Shown here one piece after another: positions 52,390-64,000 of a stretch of DNA of 64,000 nt. This stretch comes from Lichenostomus cassidix. Taxonomy: Eukaryota > Chordata > Aves > Passeriformes > Meliphagidae. A program made the position numbers and the translations under genes. A model generated the notes under the pieces. That model had not been told where the DNA came from. It did not search any database and worked only from the letters and a program-made list of their open reading frames with translations. Position 1 is the first letter of the stretch; each line of letters starts with the position of its first letter. The DNA lies in contig CM039192.1 of assembly GCA_008360975.2 (NCBI GenBank), positions 14,939,742 through 15,003,741 on the forward strand, written 5' to 3'.

Positions 52390-55300
52390 GCATCCTCTCT
52401 CCATCCCTGCCCTCTCCCATCCCTGCTCCAGCTGCCTGCCATGCCCGACAGGGCACCCCACTGAGTATCTCTCAATTGCTTCTCATGAGTAAGGACATTA
52501 TTTTTGATCCAAACTAATATGTAATTATCTATTTCAGAATGTTTTATTAGGAATTAGAACCCTTTTTATATTTTAACCAAACATATTCATTTCACAGCAT
52601 GTTAAAAATCATTTTCTCTCTCCTAACTGTGTTTATCCTTTCTCCGTAATATTTCACAGCTGAAGTCCTTTTCTAAGAGAGCTTGAAAAATATTATGTGG
52701 TTATATATATTTTTTTTAATAGAGCATATATGGACAAAATCTGCCCTCTTCTTTCCTGTCCTTAGCATTCTAAAATGTACCTGTGTTCAAATATTAAGAA
52801 ATAAAACAAATATAAATTATGCATTTTCCAAGTTAATTTAAAATGCATTATGCACTGCTTTGTTCTCTGGAATTAGTATTATTAAGGGGACAGATCTGTA
52901 TGGATTAATTTTGAGTCAGTTTATTCACTTCTTTGTAATTCAGTGGCAAGAATTTCTGTCCCCAGGCATCAAATTAAAATTTTTACTGTAAGTAACACAT
53001 ACACAATATAGACCTTTTTGTATTGTTTCTTTGTTTTTCTATCAGACAACGTATTTACATATTGTATTATTGCACAAAACCACCCCTTTCAAAGTAAACA
53101 AAACTTCCCCCCCTTCTTGAAAATTATTTTAATGTTCCCATTGTCATTTTACCCAACTGGAACCTGGTTCTAGTTTTGAGGGTTTTTTCCCTTTCCATCA
53201 ATAATCTCATAACATTTAGCTGTGTTTTCCCTGAGATCTCTCACAAGCTGAATAATCACCCAACATCTCCTTTCTTCCAAATATTTTTGGTGGTGTTTGA
53301 GCTGCTGCTTTACGATTATTTAGAAAGAAAAAAAAAACCTATTCAATAATAATTTTAAAATAATGTTTTATTGCAATAATTCTTTGCACTTACATGTTTT
53401 AAATCTTTATTTTTCCCTAAACTGAGCAAGAAAATAGAGTCTGCTTTCTTAATTAGTCTTCTTTAAACAAAATATCCTTTCATATGCACTAATAAAGACT
53501 AAGGATCATTTCTCTCTTGTTTAAATAACTGCTTGCTGTAGTATAAAATTGTAAGAGACATGATGCAGATCAAGATGCTGGCTTGAAGTGGAGAAGAGGA
53601 ACAAGCAGTGCAATAATAAGCAGATTTTAATGATTTACTATAAATCAGCATTTTTGCCCTGTCAGTGAGATTGAAGAGGCAGACAGCTCCTCACATGTCT
53701 GCCTAGCAAATGTCTTCCTGATGAATCATGTGCTCTGAATCACTGATCACAACATTCAAACAGCACATCCAAATAATGAGGAAAACATATACACAGCATT
53801 CTTACGCCTAGTCCAAAACTGCAGGAATATGTGTTTTCAGTGGTGTGGTAGTTAAACCCCTGCATTGATACTGTGTCTGTTCAGCAGAGGGTAATATAAG
53901 GTTAACTATTGATGCCCTAGCTTTACTTCCACATGTTAAATCAACGTGCAAAATCTAATCTTTACACTCTCTGCAAGGGAGAAAAAGAAGGGAAAAGCGG
54001 ATAACAACGTATATTTTTAAATATTTTTCAACGGGGAAATGCATCAGCTACTCATTGAGAGAAACATTACTGTGATTAATTAGAACACCAGCAAGGCTAT
54101 TGTTTTATATACAGGGTAGTTCAGCTGACCATTGTTAATAATTTCAGTTGGTCACTGAGGTAATAGTGGTTATAAAATGTTATGCATTGCATGCCCTAAT
54201 TTCCATCGATCCCCTCGCAGCGCTGCCAATGGGCTCAGGTAACCAAATAATTGTCATCCAACCCTGCTGCAACGGGGGTGTCTCTGACCCCAGCTCTCCA
54301 CGGCAAAAAGCACACATTTTTAATGGTGACTTGGATACAGGCAGGAGACCATGGGGGTGAATGGGATGAGCTGCAGCCCCAGCAGCTCTGGGAGAATTAA
54401 GGAATGAAGGCAGAGGGGGTCCAGTCTCAGCCTTCACAGGCAACACTCACATGAGCACTAGAGAAAAAGGAATAAATATGGGAACTGACTCACCTGTCCC
54501 CAGTGGGTCCAAGAAGGCTGAAAATACACCCAGTAGCAATAATTTATGACCTTTGCTGTCCCCACCTGCAGCAGAAGCTCTGGCCAGGCTCTCACACCAC
54601 CGAGCTGAGGGAGGGAAAGCCCACTTGCAGGTCAGCCTGGAGGACCTCGTCCTACAGATCTCTAACTTGGCTGTTGGAGCATAAAATGAGGACTTCAGCT
54701 TCCAGCAGTCTCTGTCCTTTAACCTTTTATTAACACCATCATTTATTCAGAAAACAGTTATGAAAGAAATAATTTTGTATCAGTAGGAACCTTGAATTTA
54801 GCAACTTGGAAAAAAAAAATCCAAGTTTGGTTGTGGTGATCCTTTGAAAGATAGTAACTTGTCATTCCTAATTTTGTAGACTGTAACTTTTGCATTTATT
54901 ACTAATTTTCTGCATAGGTCTAAATGCACTGTGCACATTGAGTTTAAAGCACATTAGTACCATTAATATATACAGTATTTGCAGTTCGAGTCATCCTTAT
55001 GCAGACTTAGTAAAAGGTTTCTCCTGAAGATCCTGAAGATGAGCTGGCATAGAAATCCAGTGATGGTTTTTTCTCCACATCTCTGCATCCTGCCACCCCT
55101 TTGATGCAGAATCACAATATATGTTTCTGCAAGCTGCTGTCCATTGTTCGAAGACGTGAAATTCAAAGTCCTCATCTTTTCTGGTTGGCACTCAAGGGAA
55201 AAAATAATAATGGGCTTTTAAAACAATAAAATATCAATGTATTTTAAACATGACCATGTCAGGCTCAAAAATGTTTTTCAAAAGCATATCCATTTGTTTA

Positions 55301-56482
55301 ATTTGAATAAGAACATACTTAATTTCATGGTCATTTGGTTAAAGCAGTTATTTTTATTAATGTGTTATTGAGCTAGAGGCTGAGGGCACTGGTCAGTTTG
55401 CTACTGTATAACTCACTCGCTTGGAGAATGAAGTCTTGCAGTACAAAGGGGAAAACTCATATGTGCTATTTAGGCTTCACAATGGTATATTTGATCTGTG
55501 TTCTTATTTTATTCAAAGTAAGAAGGGGGAAAAAAACAAACGCTCAGACTGCTGATTTCTGCAGAAAAAAATCTGCAAATGAACTGTTCTATTAGCACAA
55601 ATGTACAAAAGTCTTTAGAACCTCTCTCTTCAAAAGCATAATTAGGTATTTATTTCAGACATACTAACATCTTTGCAGTAGCTAATAAGATGCAGCCCAT
55701 TTGAATATTAATATAATAAATGATTAAATTAAACAGCAAGATTCAGACTCAGAAATAGCCTTTATAGGTCCCAGGGGGTCACTAAAACTGTATTCCATTT
55801 CTTCCTACAGTTAACATAGTACAAGGGACATGAATGCGTAAAGCAATATTTGTCTTATGAAACATGGAGTTTTATATTGTGCTATTCAGTTTTATTACTC
55901 CACAGTTTGAAGCTGAGGCCTGTGATGAAGTCACCATGCTGGGACCCAACAGCAACTCTTCCTGTTTCAGTGCTTTTTGGCATCCAAGTGACGCATCGTT
56001 GCTTTGGCAGAGGCAAACCTCATGGCAGGCTCCATATAAATAGGTTAACAACGTTGGCGTTGTTGATAAACTAATAACAACACACACACACAAAAAGAAA
56101 AGTTGCTGTAAAGTAAATGGCTGAGGAATTTTTCATCTGTACATTATTATGTATTTATTATTAATAATATGTACCCAATAACGTGCAGAATTAATATCAA
56201 CGGCACGAGGATGATAGGTTGGGCTTATTTTTTTTCCCCTGCACACCAGATAAAAGAAAAAGAGGCAAAGTAGGCAATTATAATTGGCCATTATTCCAAT
56301 AAAGGTGGTTCCCTTCTCAAATTAGTCCATGAAAACTGCACACTATCCAAATCCCATGAACCTGAGAGGTGTTAATAAACATCTGGTCATGGTTTTTGCT
56401 TAATTAGCAATCCTTAGTTTGGACTGAAGTCTGTTTATGTAAAACAAAACACACGTATGCACACATTCTCTCTCTGTTGCCT

Positions 56483-56492
56483 CCCCCCCCCC
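56483..56492. repeat. C10 homopolymer
   Basis: Ten C residues within a CTCTCTCTG...CAATAACAATAAC context. This is a length-variable simple repeat. Confidence 0.85.
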
Positions 56493-58065
56493 AATAACAA
56501 TAACAAAAAAAAGAGAGGTTTTTGTTTCATAAGCCACAGCCCTTCAGCAGTCCAAACCAGCTTCTTGTAAGTGCTCGGTGGGAGAATTGGATTTTTAAGT
56601 CTTACCATTTGTCAACACAGCAGAATAAAATGAAAGCTATTTGGATTTGTCTGTTTCTGTTCATTTTAGCAGACTAATGTCACCTCAATCAGCCCTACAA
56701 AATCCTGGTATTTTATTGGAAACTAAATTACCATTTTTAAATGCAAAAAGAAATTGCGTACTTACTACAGGTTACTGAAAAATGCCATTTTATTATTCTT
56801 AGCATCCAAAATCTTACAGCACCATCTCTCTAAGGAGCAGCATTGGCAGGGAGGTAATGGATAAACATGCAACTGTGCTTGCAAGACTATACTGTCTAAA
56901 TTAGATAAAAGAAAAGTAGGAAGAAAACTCCAAGATAAGTGGTACAAAGTAAATCAAAACAAATCATCTTACCAAACTTTATTCGCATCTGATACCATTT
57001 TTAGAAATTAAGGTCAGTTTTGTGGAACTAATAGGGAGTTACACCTATATATCTTGGGCACCATGACAATGCTTGAGAGGAAGATTTATACACTATGGTT
57101 GCAGATGCAGAAGAAAGATATGAGAGATCAAATGGAAGTGCATGATAACAAATGAAAAATGGTCCCCACAGCCCATAAATTAATTGAGAAAAGAAGGTTG
57201 TCATTATTTGAACATGCTTTAAAATAAGGTATGGGGTCCAGATGGCAGAGAATAGATAGGCCAACAAAGTTTGAGTAATTGATGACTTAAAAATAAAACA
57301 AGATCTTAAAGAAATGAATCACGTTGGGAGAGTTAGAGGAGGAATATTAGATGAAAAAGCACAAAAAACTCCTCGAAACTTCAGAGCAAAAATCAAAGTA
57401 TAGGAAAACAGACACATTTTTTCGTGAAGGATCTAAATAAATGTAAGTAATAAATATTTCAGGCAGCAATTGTATCCCCATTAAGGACACTTTTCTATTG
57501 TCATTTCATTAACCTATTCAGCTTTGTTTTCACGATTTTATTTCTCCTTTTTTTTTCTCGGTCTAAGTTTTTTTTGGAATGAACTGAGAGGAATTAGCAA
57601 AGGCTGTGCTATAAAAATCACAATTACCATTTCTGCTCCCAACACTGTCGTTAGCTCATGAGGTCACTGCAGAGAGCCCTTTGGTAAACAGTGACACAAT
57701 TCCAGAGCTTATTGTCTTCATTTACTGTACCAAACTCCCAGCAGCACAGCCTGGGCTGGTTAAACCCAAACTCTGCCTTGCCTTTCAGGTTAGTGGGTCC
57801 AGACAGGTCAGGGAGGAAGTGGCAACACTCACATGTGTTTTATTCCATGTTTGGGTTTTTTTCCCTTTATTCTTTCTTCCTTTTTTCCATTCTGAAAGGA
57901 TAGCAGCTCATTGCATTAAATGGTACTTCAGTATTATGCAATGCCAGATAATAAATAAATAAACTAGGCAGAGTTTTGTTCTTTTTGCATTTAAAATGTC
58001 GCCCATCTGCACATGCAGGGGATGTAAATGTCTGTATGGGGGCAGGTGAGTATGTCTGCAAGGAG

Positions 58066-58117
58066 GTGTGTGTGCATGTATATCTGCACTGTGTGTCTGT
58101 GTGTATGCATGTGTGCA
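58066..58117. repeat. Degenerate (TG)n repeat
   Basis: TGTGTG, TGCATG and TCTGTG units over about 52 bases. This is a decayed dinucleotide microsatellite that yields a Cys/Val-rich plus-strand frame and a His/Thr-rich minus-strand frame by composition. Confidence 0.75.
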
Positions 58118-61100
58118 TTTTCCATATTTATCGCTTTTCAGTACATTAGAGCATTTAGTACTTTGGAAGGCACTCATCCAAACAGAGCTCCATGTAAATG
58201 CACTGTGTACAAGCCAAGAAAGAACAGCTCCAGGCTGATAGAAACCTCAGAAGTATGTTAAATCATAGTACTCAACTGTTCCTCATTAGAACACTCCTCA
58301 TTTCTTTTTTTTTTCTCTTCCACTTAAAAAAAAAATAATTTTTCCTCAAAGCCGCTCACTCCGACACTGCACTCTAGGAGCATATTATGAATATTCAGAT
58401 TGGAAATAGAGCACCATCTAATAACGTGGAACACAAAGGAACCCTGAAATGTATTCAGCCTCTTATTTACATTGTTATGAGAGATATTGCATTATCAAAC
58501 AATGGCTCCATTCCACACTGTATCCGTTACTCCTTGCATTAAGGCTCCTTGGGAACTTATTATTGATGACAAAAATGCATCTAATGAGAGACTGCAGAGT
58601 TACTAAATGTATAGGTAAGCTATATTGCCTATAAGAAAGATAGCCCTGAAGGAAAAAACATCAAAGCCCAAGAGCTGATTTGTTCAGAAGTGCAACTGAG
58701 ATGGGAAGAAAAGCAAACTTGGGGACCTTCCCATCATCGCCCACAATGATGTCATTAAGGTACATTAATCTCAAGGAAGATATACACAGGGAAACTAAAA
58801 CGTGACCCTCGGTGCAGAAGGCAAGCAAAAAGGCTTGCAAATATTCAGGAGGCAGAAATAGAAGGCAACAAACATTTCAAGGGAAAGATAGTTGCCAGCA
58901 GGATTGATTTGAATACTCAAAGTGGTGATTTATTTTTCATGCTTCTCATAAGAAGAAGAGCTCCTTTCTTTGCCCTGCTCTCCCCCTCACTCGTTCCCAG
59001 GCGGGAGGAAGGATGGGATGAGGCTCGCCGTGCCCATTGAGCAATGGCTGCCCTTTCCCAGACACCACAAATGAATGCAGGATGGTGCAGAGAACAATTC
59101 AAACACTTCACCAGGAGTATATGAAAAAATGGCATCATCCACGTTCTTTGCATTTGTAACAGAAGAAAGGGAAAAAGGACAATTTCATTAAAAGTCCAGC
59201 CTCTGTAAAGAGAATGTTAAATAGTTTCATGCCCAAAACCCAAACTGCTTTGAATGCAAGTCCTGCTTTGCCCTTAACTGAAATGAAATTTTACAAATCC
59301 GGCTGTATATAGAGAAAGAAAATGAAAGACAAAATATTTACCCATGGACTCCATAGTCCCCTTTTTAAAAGGGAGGGGGTTAACTATTGATTTTTTAACA
59401 ATATAAATTTAGCATATTTCACATGATCCATTACATTCCTTCGAACCATTAAGATGCAGTTTACATGATTTATTCAGAATAAGGTCCACTTTTAGCTATA
59501 TTTAAGTCTCCTATTTGTTATTTAACATGTGTTTAATGTTTTCTGTCCCTGCTGTGCACAGCTGCAAGCTGCTATTTTTTGGCAATTTTTGTGACTGTGA
59601 AGTGATTTGTGTCTTTGAATCTCACCTTTCTATTCTATGGCCTGCTGTTTTGATTTTTTTCTAAACTTTAAGAAATAAGTTGCACTGTGTTATGACCTTT
59701 ACTTCACTTCATGGAAGTAAACAAGAAGTCTAAAAGCACCATTAAAAAATCATGGCAGGTATCCTTATGGGGTAGCTACAAGGACACATATGTAATTGAT
59801 TTAGCATTTTGTGACATTGTAATTCAAAGCAGTTTAAGGAAAACCCTGTAAAAAGCCAGTAATGACATAGAAACTACTAATTGAGAGCTGGCAAACACTT
59901 CACTCACCACTTACACACTGGGCAAATAAATCCTCCATGGCAGGAAATCTTCCATATTGTACAACCCTTTGAAGATTTTTTTCAGTTGATCTCAATTAGA
60001 AAAAATCTGACCAGAAGATAAGTTGTTATTATTGTACAATGAATTTAAAATATCCTATTTATTTTTGCAGTCATAAAGCAAACAGAGCATGATGTTGAAG
60101 TGCATCACATAGATAGAAACGATTGCAGGGAGTTTTGTAGCAAAAGAACTGTCATGGCATAAGTATCCTGCTATTTCAATTGGTTTCCCAGGCACAAAAC
60201 TTTTGAAAAGCAATAATAATGAATGATGGCAAAGCATGACAGCTAATGCATTCTAATTGTCCTTTTTTATTTTTTTTTTTTTCGGTATTAAATGGGACTT
60301 TCCAAAACACAGTCATGAGCAGCTGTGAAAGTTTGCTGAAGCACCATGAATTCATCTCCAGTCCCAGTGTTTCAGAGCCATGGCCATGACATGGCCTCCC
60401 CAGCATCCTTTACTTCTCCATCCACTCCTTTTCCTTCAGCCACCTCTTGATTTCAAGGAAATGAATCAGCATCTCTCTTGCAAATTACAATCTAGGTATA
60501 ATTTATGGGCAGTGAACGCGCAATGTTATTGTAATGATCTAGAAAGGCAGCTAGCAGTGCACAATGCCTGTGCTGGTACATATTCCTTTTTCATGTGGAG
60601 TAAAATGGGAGTGCTTTGTGGTGTGCTGAGATCTCAGAGATGTGTGCTGGTGAGCCACTCTCTTATTTGCAAGGCTCATATTCCACATCACCAGTAAATA
60701 TAAGGAAGGTGAAACACTGTTGGGTATATTGGGGGTATTTGTTGTTGCTCTTTATGATATCTCTGGATAATTTCAGTGTCTATCAAACTGCTACTTTAAT
60801 TGATAGGAGAGCATTTCCCCTTAACAATTTGAAGCAAATATAGCAGGTAAAAATTCCTGTATCAATTTGAAGGCATTTACCTGTAAGTGGCAAACTTAGT
60901 AACTTCATTTATCTGATTTTAATGAAAATGGAAAACACACTGCTATATGACTTTAAGAAAAAAAGTAAAATATTAGTTATTACTGTTTGATATATGTTCC
61001 CCATCCTTTTATAGGATCTATAAGAGAAAGCCATGTTGAAACAGTTTAATGCAATGCCTTTAACTTATCTAAACCACATTCAACTGACTGCACTGGGAAA

Positions 61101-61664
61101 ATTGAATCTTTTCCTCACAATCTTAGTGACATGAAAAATATATAATACGGTAAATGATTAATGCAGTTATAAACTATACCTGAGATAAGATTTAAGTATT
61201 CATATTTCTATCATGTTAATACAACACGATAAACCCATGAAGCAAACTTGACCATAGCATTTGTTATTCTGTCCAGTGTTCAATTATTCTTTGTCCAAAT
61301 ACAATTTAGGAGCTTGCTGGAATACATTCTCTGGGTACAAAGCATTATGTGCTACAGTGAGATAATCAAAGCAGTGGTCAGCAACTGTAGACCTCAATCC
61401 AGTATATGCAGAGCTGAAAAATGAAAAGGAGCCCAGAACATACCCCCATGCAGGGTTTTTTTTTTATTATTATTTTGGTTGTCCAGAATATGTCATTAAC
61501 ACATAAAAGCATTATTTTTCCTTGCTTCTAACATTTCACTGAGAGCTTTATATTTTTAGGCAAACCTAAATTGACATAATCACAGATGTACTTAGCAACT
61601 ACCAAGACAATTTCAAACCACGTTGCTTTAATAACTAACCTTTTCTAATTTCTGCAGTAAGGGT

Positions 61665-61720
61665 CAAATTCTGCCCATGGGAAACACATGTACAACTCTG
61701 AAGGATACCAAGGGAAGAAA
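61665..61720 (+). repeat. Possible ancient amniote MITE relic
   Basis: AAGGGTCAAATTCTGCCCAT, then ACACATGTACAACTCTGAAG resemble the terminal part of the same dispersed amniote repeat suspected at 38726-38784 (GGGCCAAATTCTGCCC, then ACACCTGTGCAACTC), here in the opposite orientation. The family name is uncertain. Confidence 0.3.
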
Positions 61721-62050
61721 TGAGCCCACACTGATGATTGCTTTGATGCTTTGATGGGCATTTGATTACAAGGATCTTGTGCATCCATGTAAATAATGGT
61801 CAATTGTCCTGCAGACAGGCAGCATGTCTAGCAGGAAAGCACACAGCTGCGAGATGGGGGAAACCTGTGGATCTGTCTCAGTCAGCAGCTCTGCAACTCG
61901 ACTTACCTCACCTTACCCTCTTGCAAAATGAGTGTAAGACTTCATTGTCAAAGGTGCATTGATACCCTTGAATAAAAGGTGAGATAATTTTGAAATTAGA
62001 TCAAATAATAAATAAAGTGATGAAAGCATTTTACGATTTTAACACAGCTT

Positions 62051-62175
62051 TGTGCAAGGGCTTGGAGCAGGTGATATCCTGAGGTCCAAGCCAGTGTAAA
62101 TTATTCCATGATTCGACTGCAGCCCTTGGCATCACTGGTTTTAGAGGACCTGCAGCTCCAAGCCCTTGTTGCACA
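62051..62175. repeat. Imperfect foldback (inverted repeat, about 20-bp arms)
   Basis: TGTGCAAGGGCTTGGAGC at 62051-62068 is mirrored by the reverse complement of 62155-62175, with one 3-base insertion. Pairing extends into AGGT/ACCT after a second 3-base offset. The loop is about 75 bases. It could be a decayed MITE, a hairpin-forming transcript segment or chance; there are no clear target duplications. Confidence 0.65.
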
Positions 62176-63115
62176 GTTCCAGCCATGTGCAAGGACAGCC
62201 CAGATGTCTCTCACGCTCTGGTGACCAACTTTAACCCATCCTGTGCAGACTGGAGTCTCCTCAGGGCCAGCTGAAATTTCTTTCAGCTCTTTGAAAGGTT
62301 GGTGGTTTCTGAGCTGGAATTGGTAGCAGAAGATAGCGGTACCTTTAAGAGTTACTCAGAAAATAATGCTGAAGATGAGCAGGATTTAAAAATGAACTTT
62401 TTTTTTTTTTTTTGGGTCAAAGCTTTCATTGAAAAATTAAATTGCCAGGAGTTTTACTGTGTTATTTGCCCCCCAACTCAGCTGTCAGCTGAAGAGCTTT
62501 TGATGAAAACGTATTTTTGAAATAAGTACAGAAGCCAGCTGGGACGGCCAGGCAAGGCCCTTTGCTAAGCTAATCTGTCACTGCTAAGGTTTGGATGGGG
62601 ATGCATGCAGGATGATCTGAGCTTTGCCTGGCTTTCAGAATGGTAGGTATGCTTAATAGCCATATTTTAAATAATACTGCTATGCTACATCACATTGCAA
62701 ATATGCCCTGTAATCAAAAGGGAAAAAAAGCAAGGAGCTGACAGAACTAGAATAGACTAGAATACAATACACCTCTCTGGGTGGAGTTATTTTATTTTCC
62801 CAAAAGGAGCCACAAGCTTTTCTTTAATTAAATAGGCCTTAAGAACAGCATCAAAAATGATAAGCAGAAATTAAATACTTCCCACTACTTGTTTAAAATT
62901 TGAGTACGCTGTAATAATTCTTTATTTCCATGACATTAATTTTATGGGCTTGTTCAGTTTCTATTTGATCAGAACTTCTGCATATAATAGTTACCAGCAT
63001 TTCAAACAAGAAATCATAGATGACTGTCTACATAGCAGGATAGTCACGATTGTAGTGATAATGCTGGTAATGGGACATTTTTATTAAGAATAAAAAAGCT
63101 GACACAATTTTTGCA
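62176..63115. other. Unique noncoding DNA, no gene seen
   Basis: Contains a T15 run at about 62399-62414. The 73-residue frame at 62299-62520 crosses this run (a poly-Phe segment) and is not credible as a gene. Confidence 0.55.
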
Positions 63116-63380
63116 ACAGGGACAGGACAAGAAGCTGCATCAGGGGAGGTTCAGGTTGGACCTGAAAATTCCCAGGAGGAATTTCTTCATGGAAAGGACG
63201 GTTAATCATTGGCATGGGCTGCCCAGGGAGGTGGTGGTGTCCCCATCTCTGGAGTTGTTCACAGAACCACTGGACGTGGCACTCAGAGCTCTGGGCTAAG
63301 TGACAAGATGAGGATGGAGAAAGGTTTGACTCAATGATCTTGGAGGTCTTTTCCAGTCCAAATTATTCTACAATTCTGAT
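63116..63380 (+). mobile_element. CR1 LINE 3' fragment, longest of three
   Basis: CTGCATCAGGGGAGGTTCAG, GTTGGACCTGAAAATTCCCA, GGCATGGGCTGCCCAGGGAG, GTGGTGGTGTCCCCATCTCT, GGACGTGGCACTCAGAGCTC and AATGATCTTGGAGGTCTTTT follow the CR1 3' end in order, closing with AATTATTCTACAATTCTGAT in place of the terminal ATTCTATG octamers. About 265 bases remain; the coding region is lost. A short internal deletion near 63130 joins AGGACAA directly to GAAGCTGCATC. The plus-strand frame inside it is a relic, not a gene. Confidence 0.93.
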
Positions 63381-64000
63381 TGGTCATCCTCAGCAGACAG
63401 ACCCCATAATTGCTCTGATAAACCACAGTGCCACACATAGCTGTTTAACTAGGTATTGATATCAGCATTTGTTTCTATAGACACTGATAGTAACTCCATT
63501 TGCATTTTAGTGTATGTACTTTCATGTATACATGTATATATGTACTCACATGTAAATCTGACCTGCAATAAATATTTCATTTCTTTCAAGCATTCCTGAT
63601 TTACTTCCATGCCTGTTGCAAAACTTCTAGAAAAACAAATGGTTTCCTTTCGTGAGCAAAATGCATCAAAGTGTATTTCTTTTTGTAACACATTTACATA
63701 CCTCAGGTTTTCTAGCTTGGTTTGTGCTCCTCTTAGTGAGGCAAACCCTTGCATAGAGACCTGACACCCTCAAAGCAATCTCAGAACAATTTCAAAACAT
63801 GCCTATGGTAATCCTATTATCACACAAGCTTGAAGTGACAAAATTATCTCAGTGCAAGCCTGCAGTGACCCTCTGGAAGGCAATACCACTCTAATGTGAG
63901 ATTATACAGGTAAAATGAATTCAGTGAAAACACTCACTGTGTTTGAATCTCAGTGTAGAGCCCTGATGAAATGATAAAATCAAGTTCACCTTTATGCTAA
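63381..64000. other. Unique noncoding DNA, no gene seen
   Basis: AT-rich sequence after the CR1 fragment, with a short TGTA/TATA run near 63510-63550. A 101-residue minus-strand frame at 63449-63754 lacks recognisable content. Confidence 0.5.

Larger units (their letters stand above)
52390..62050. other. AT-rich noncoding DNA, no gene seen
   Basis: This is the longest featureless stretch. It contains a unique-looking segment at 53940-54300 with several homeodomain-like cores (GATTAATTAGAAC, TTGTTAATAATT), a C10 run at 56483-56492, a TG-rich run at 58066-58117 and a possible MITE relic at 61665-61720. A minus-strand frame at 54963-55191 shows no recognisable family. Nothing else could be supported. 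Confidence 0.55.

Noticed and set aside
51979..52517. 160-residue minus-strand and 122-residue plus-strand repeat proteins
   Set aside because: They are a direct consequence of a stop-free CCATY pentamer array and simple flanks.
54963..55195. Minus-strand frames that looked at first like a possible exon or processed pseudogene
   Set aside because: Two frames are open over the same bases, neither translation is recognisable, and there is no retroposon tail or duplications.

Overview
The window looks like noncoding genomic DNA from a bird, probably a neoavian and perhaps a passerine. The base is AT-rich with low CpG. The evidence is three 5'-truncated CR1 retroposon tails of avian type, and a solo LTR that opens with TGTGGTGGGTTGACC, a long-LTR family I associate with songbird and other neoavian genomes. 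There are also ancient amniote repeats (two MIR-like fragments and two possible MITE relics). I found no protein-coding exon, tRNA, rRNA or CRISPR array that I can support. All longer open frames fall in AT-rich chance stretches, GC-rich patches, the LTR or a pentamer repeat.

Layout: 1-8.8 kb is unique AT-rich DNA. A MIR relic lies near 8.8 kb. The stretch 10.6-11.5 kb is unique and holds a perfect 24-bp palindrome. A CpG-enriched block with homeodomain-like sites lies at 20.04-20.84 kb and is the best candidate for a regulatory element. A three-copy 32-bp tandem repeat carrying a splice-donor-like motif in each copy is at 28.4 kb. A 925-bp solo LTR with perfect 5-bp target duplications is at 30.77-31.69 kb, followed by an unassigned GC-richer patch at 31.9-32.5 kb. 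CR1 tails are at 40.8 kb (+), 46.0 kb (-) and 63.1 kb (+). A split MIR lies at 42.6-42.85 kb next to a 20-bp tandem repeat. A compact 260-bp ERVK-like solo LTR with perfect 6-bp target duplications is at 49.8-50.07 kb. A 254-bp (CCATY)n pentamer array is at 52.1-52.4 kb. A foldback structure is at 62.05-62.18 kb.

The window therefore reads as part of a gene desert or a very large intron. There is no operon or multi-gene system. The most solid results are the two LTR insertions, because each has an exact target-site duplication that can be read directly. The regulatory interpretations are inference from base composition and motif density, and need cross-species alignment. I did not find an undescribed multi-component system.
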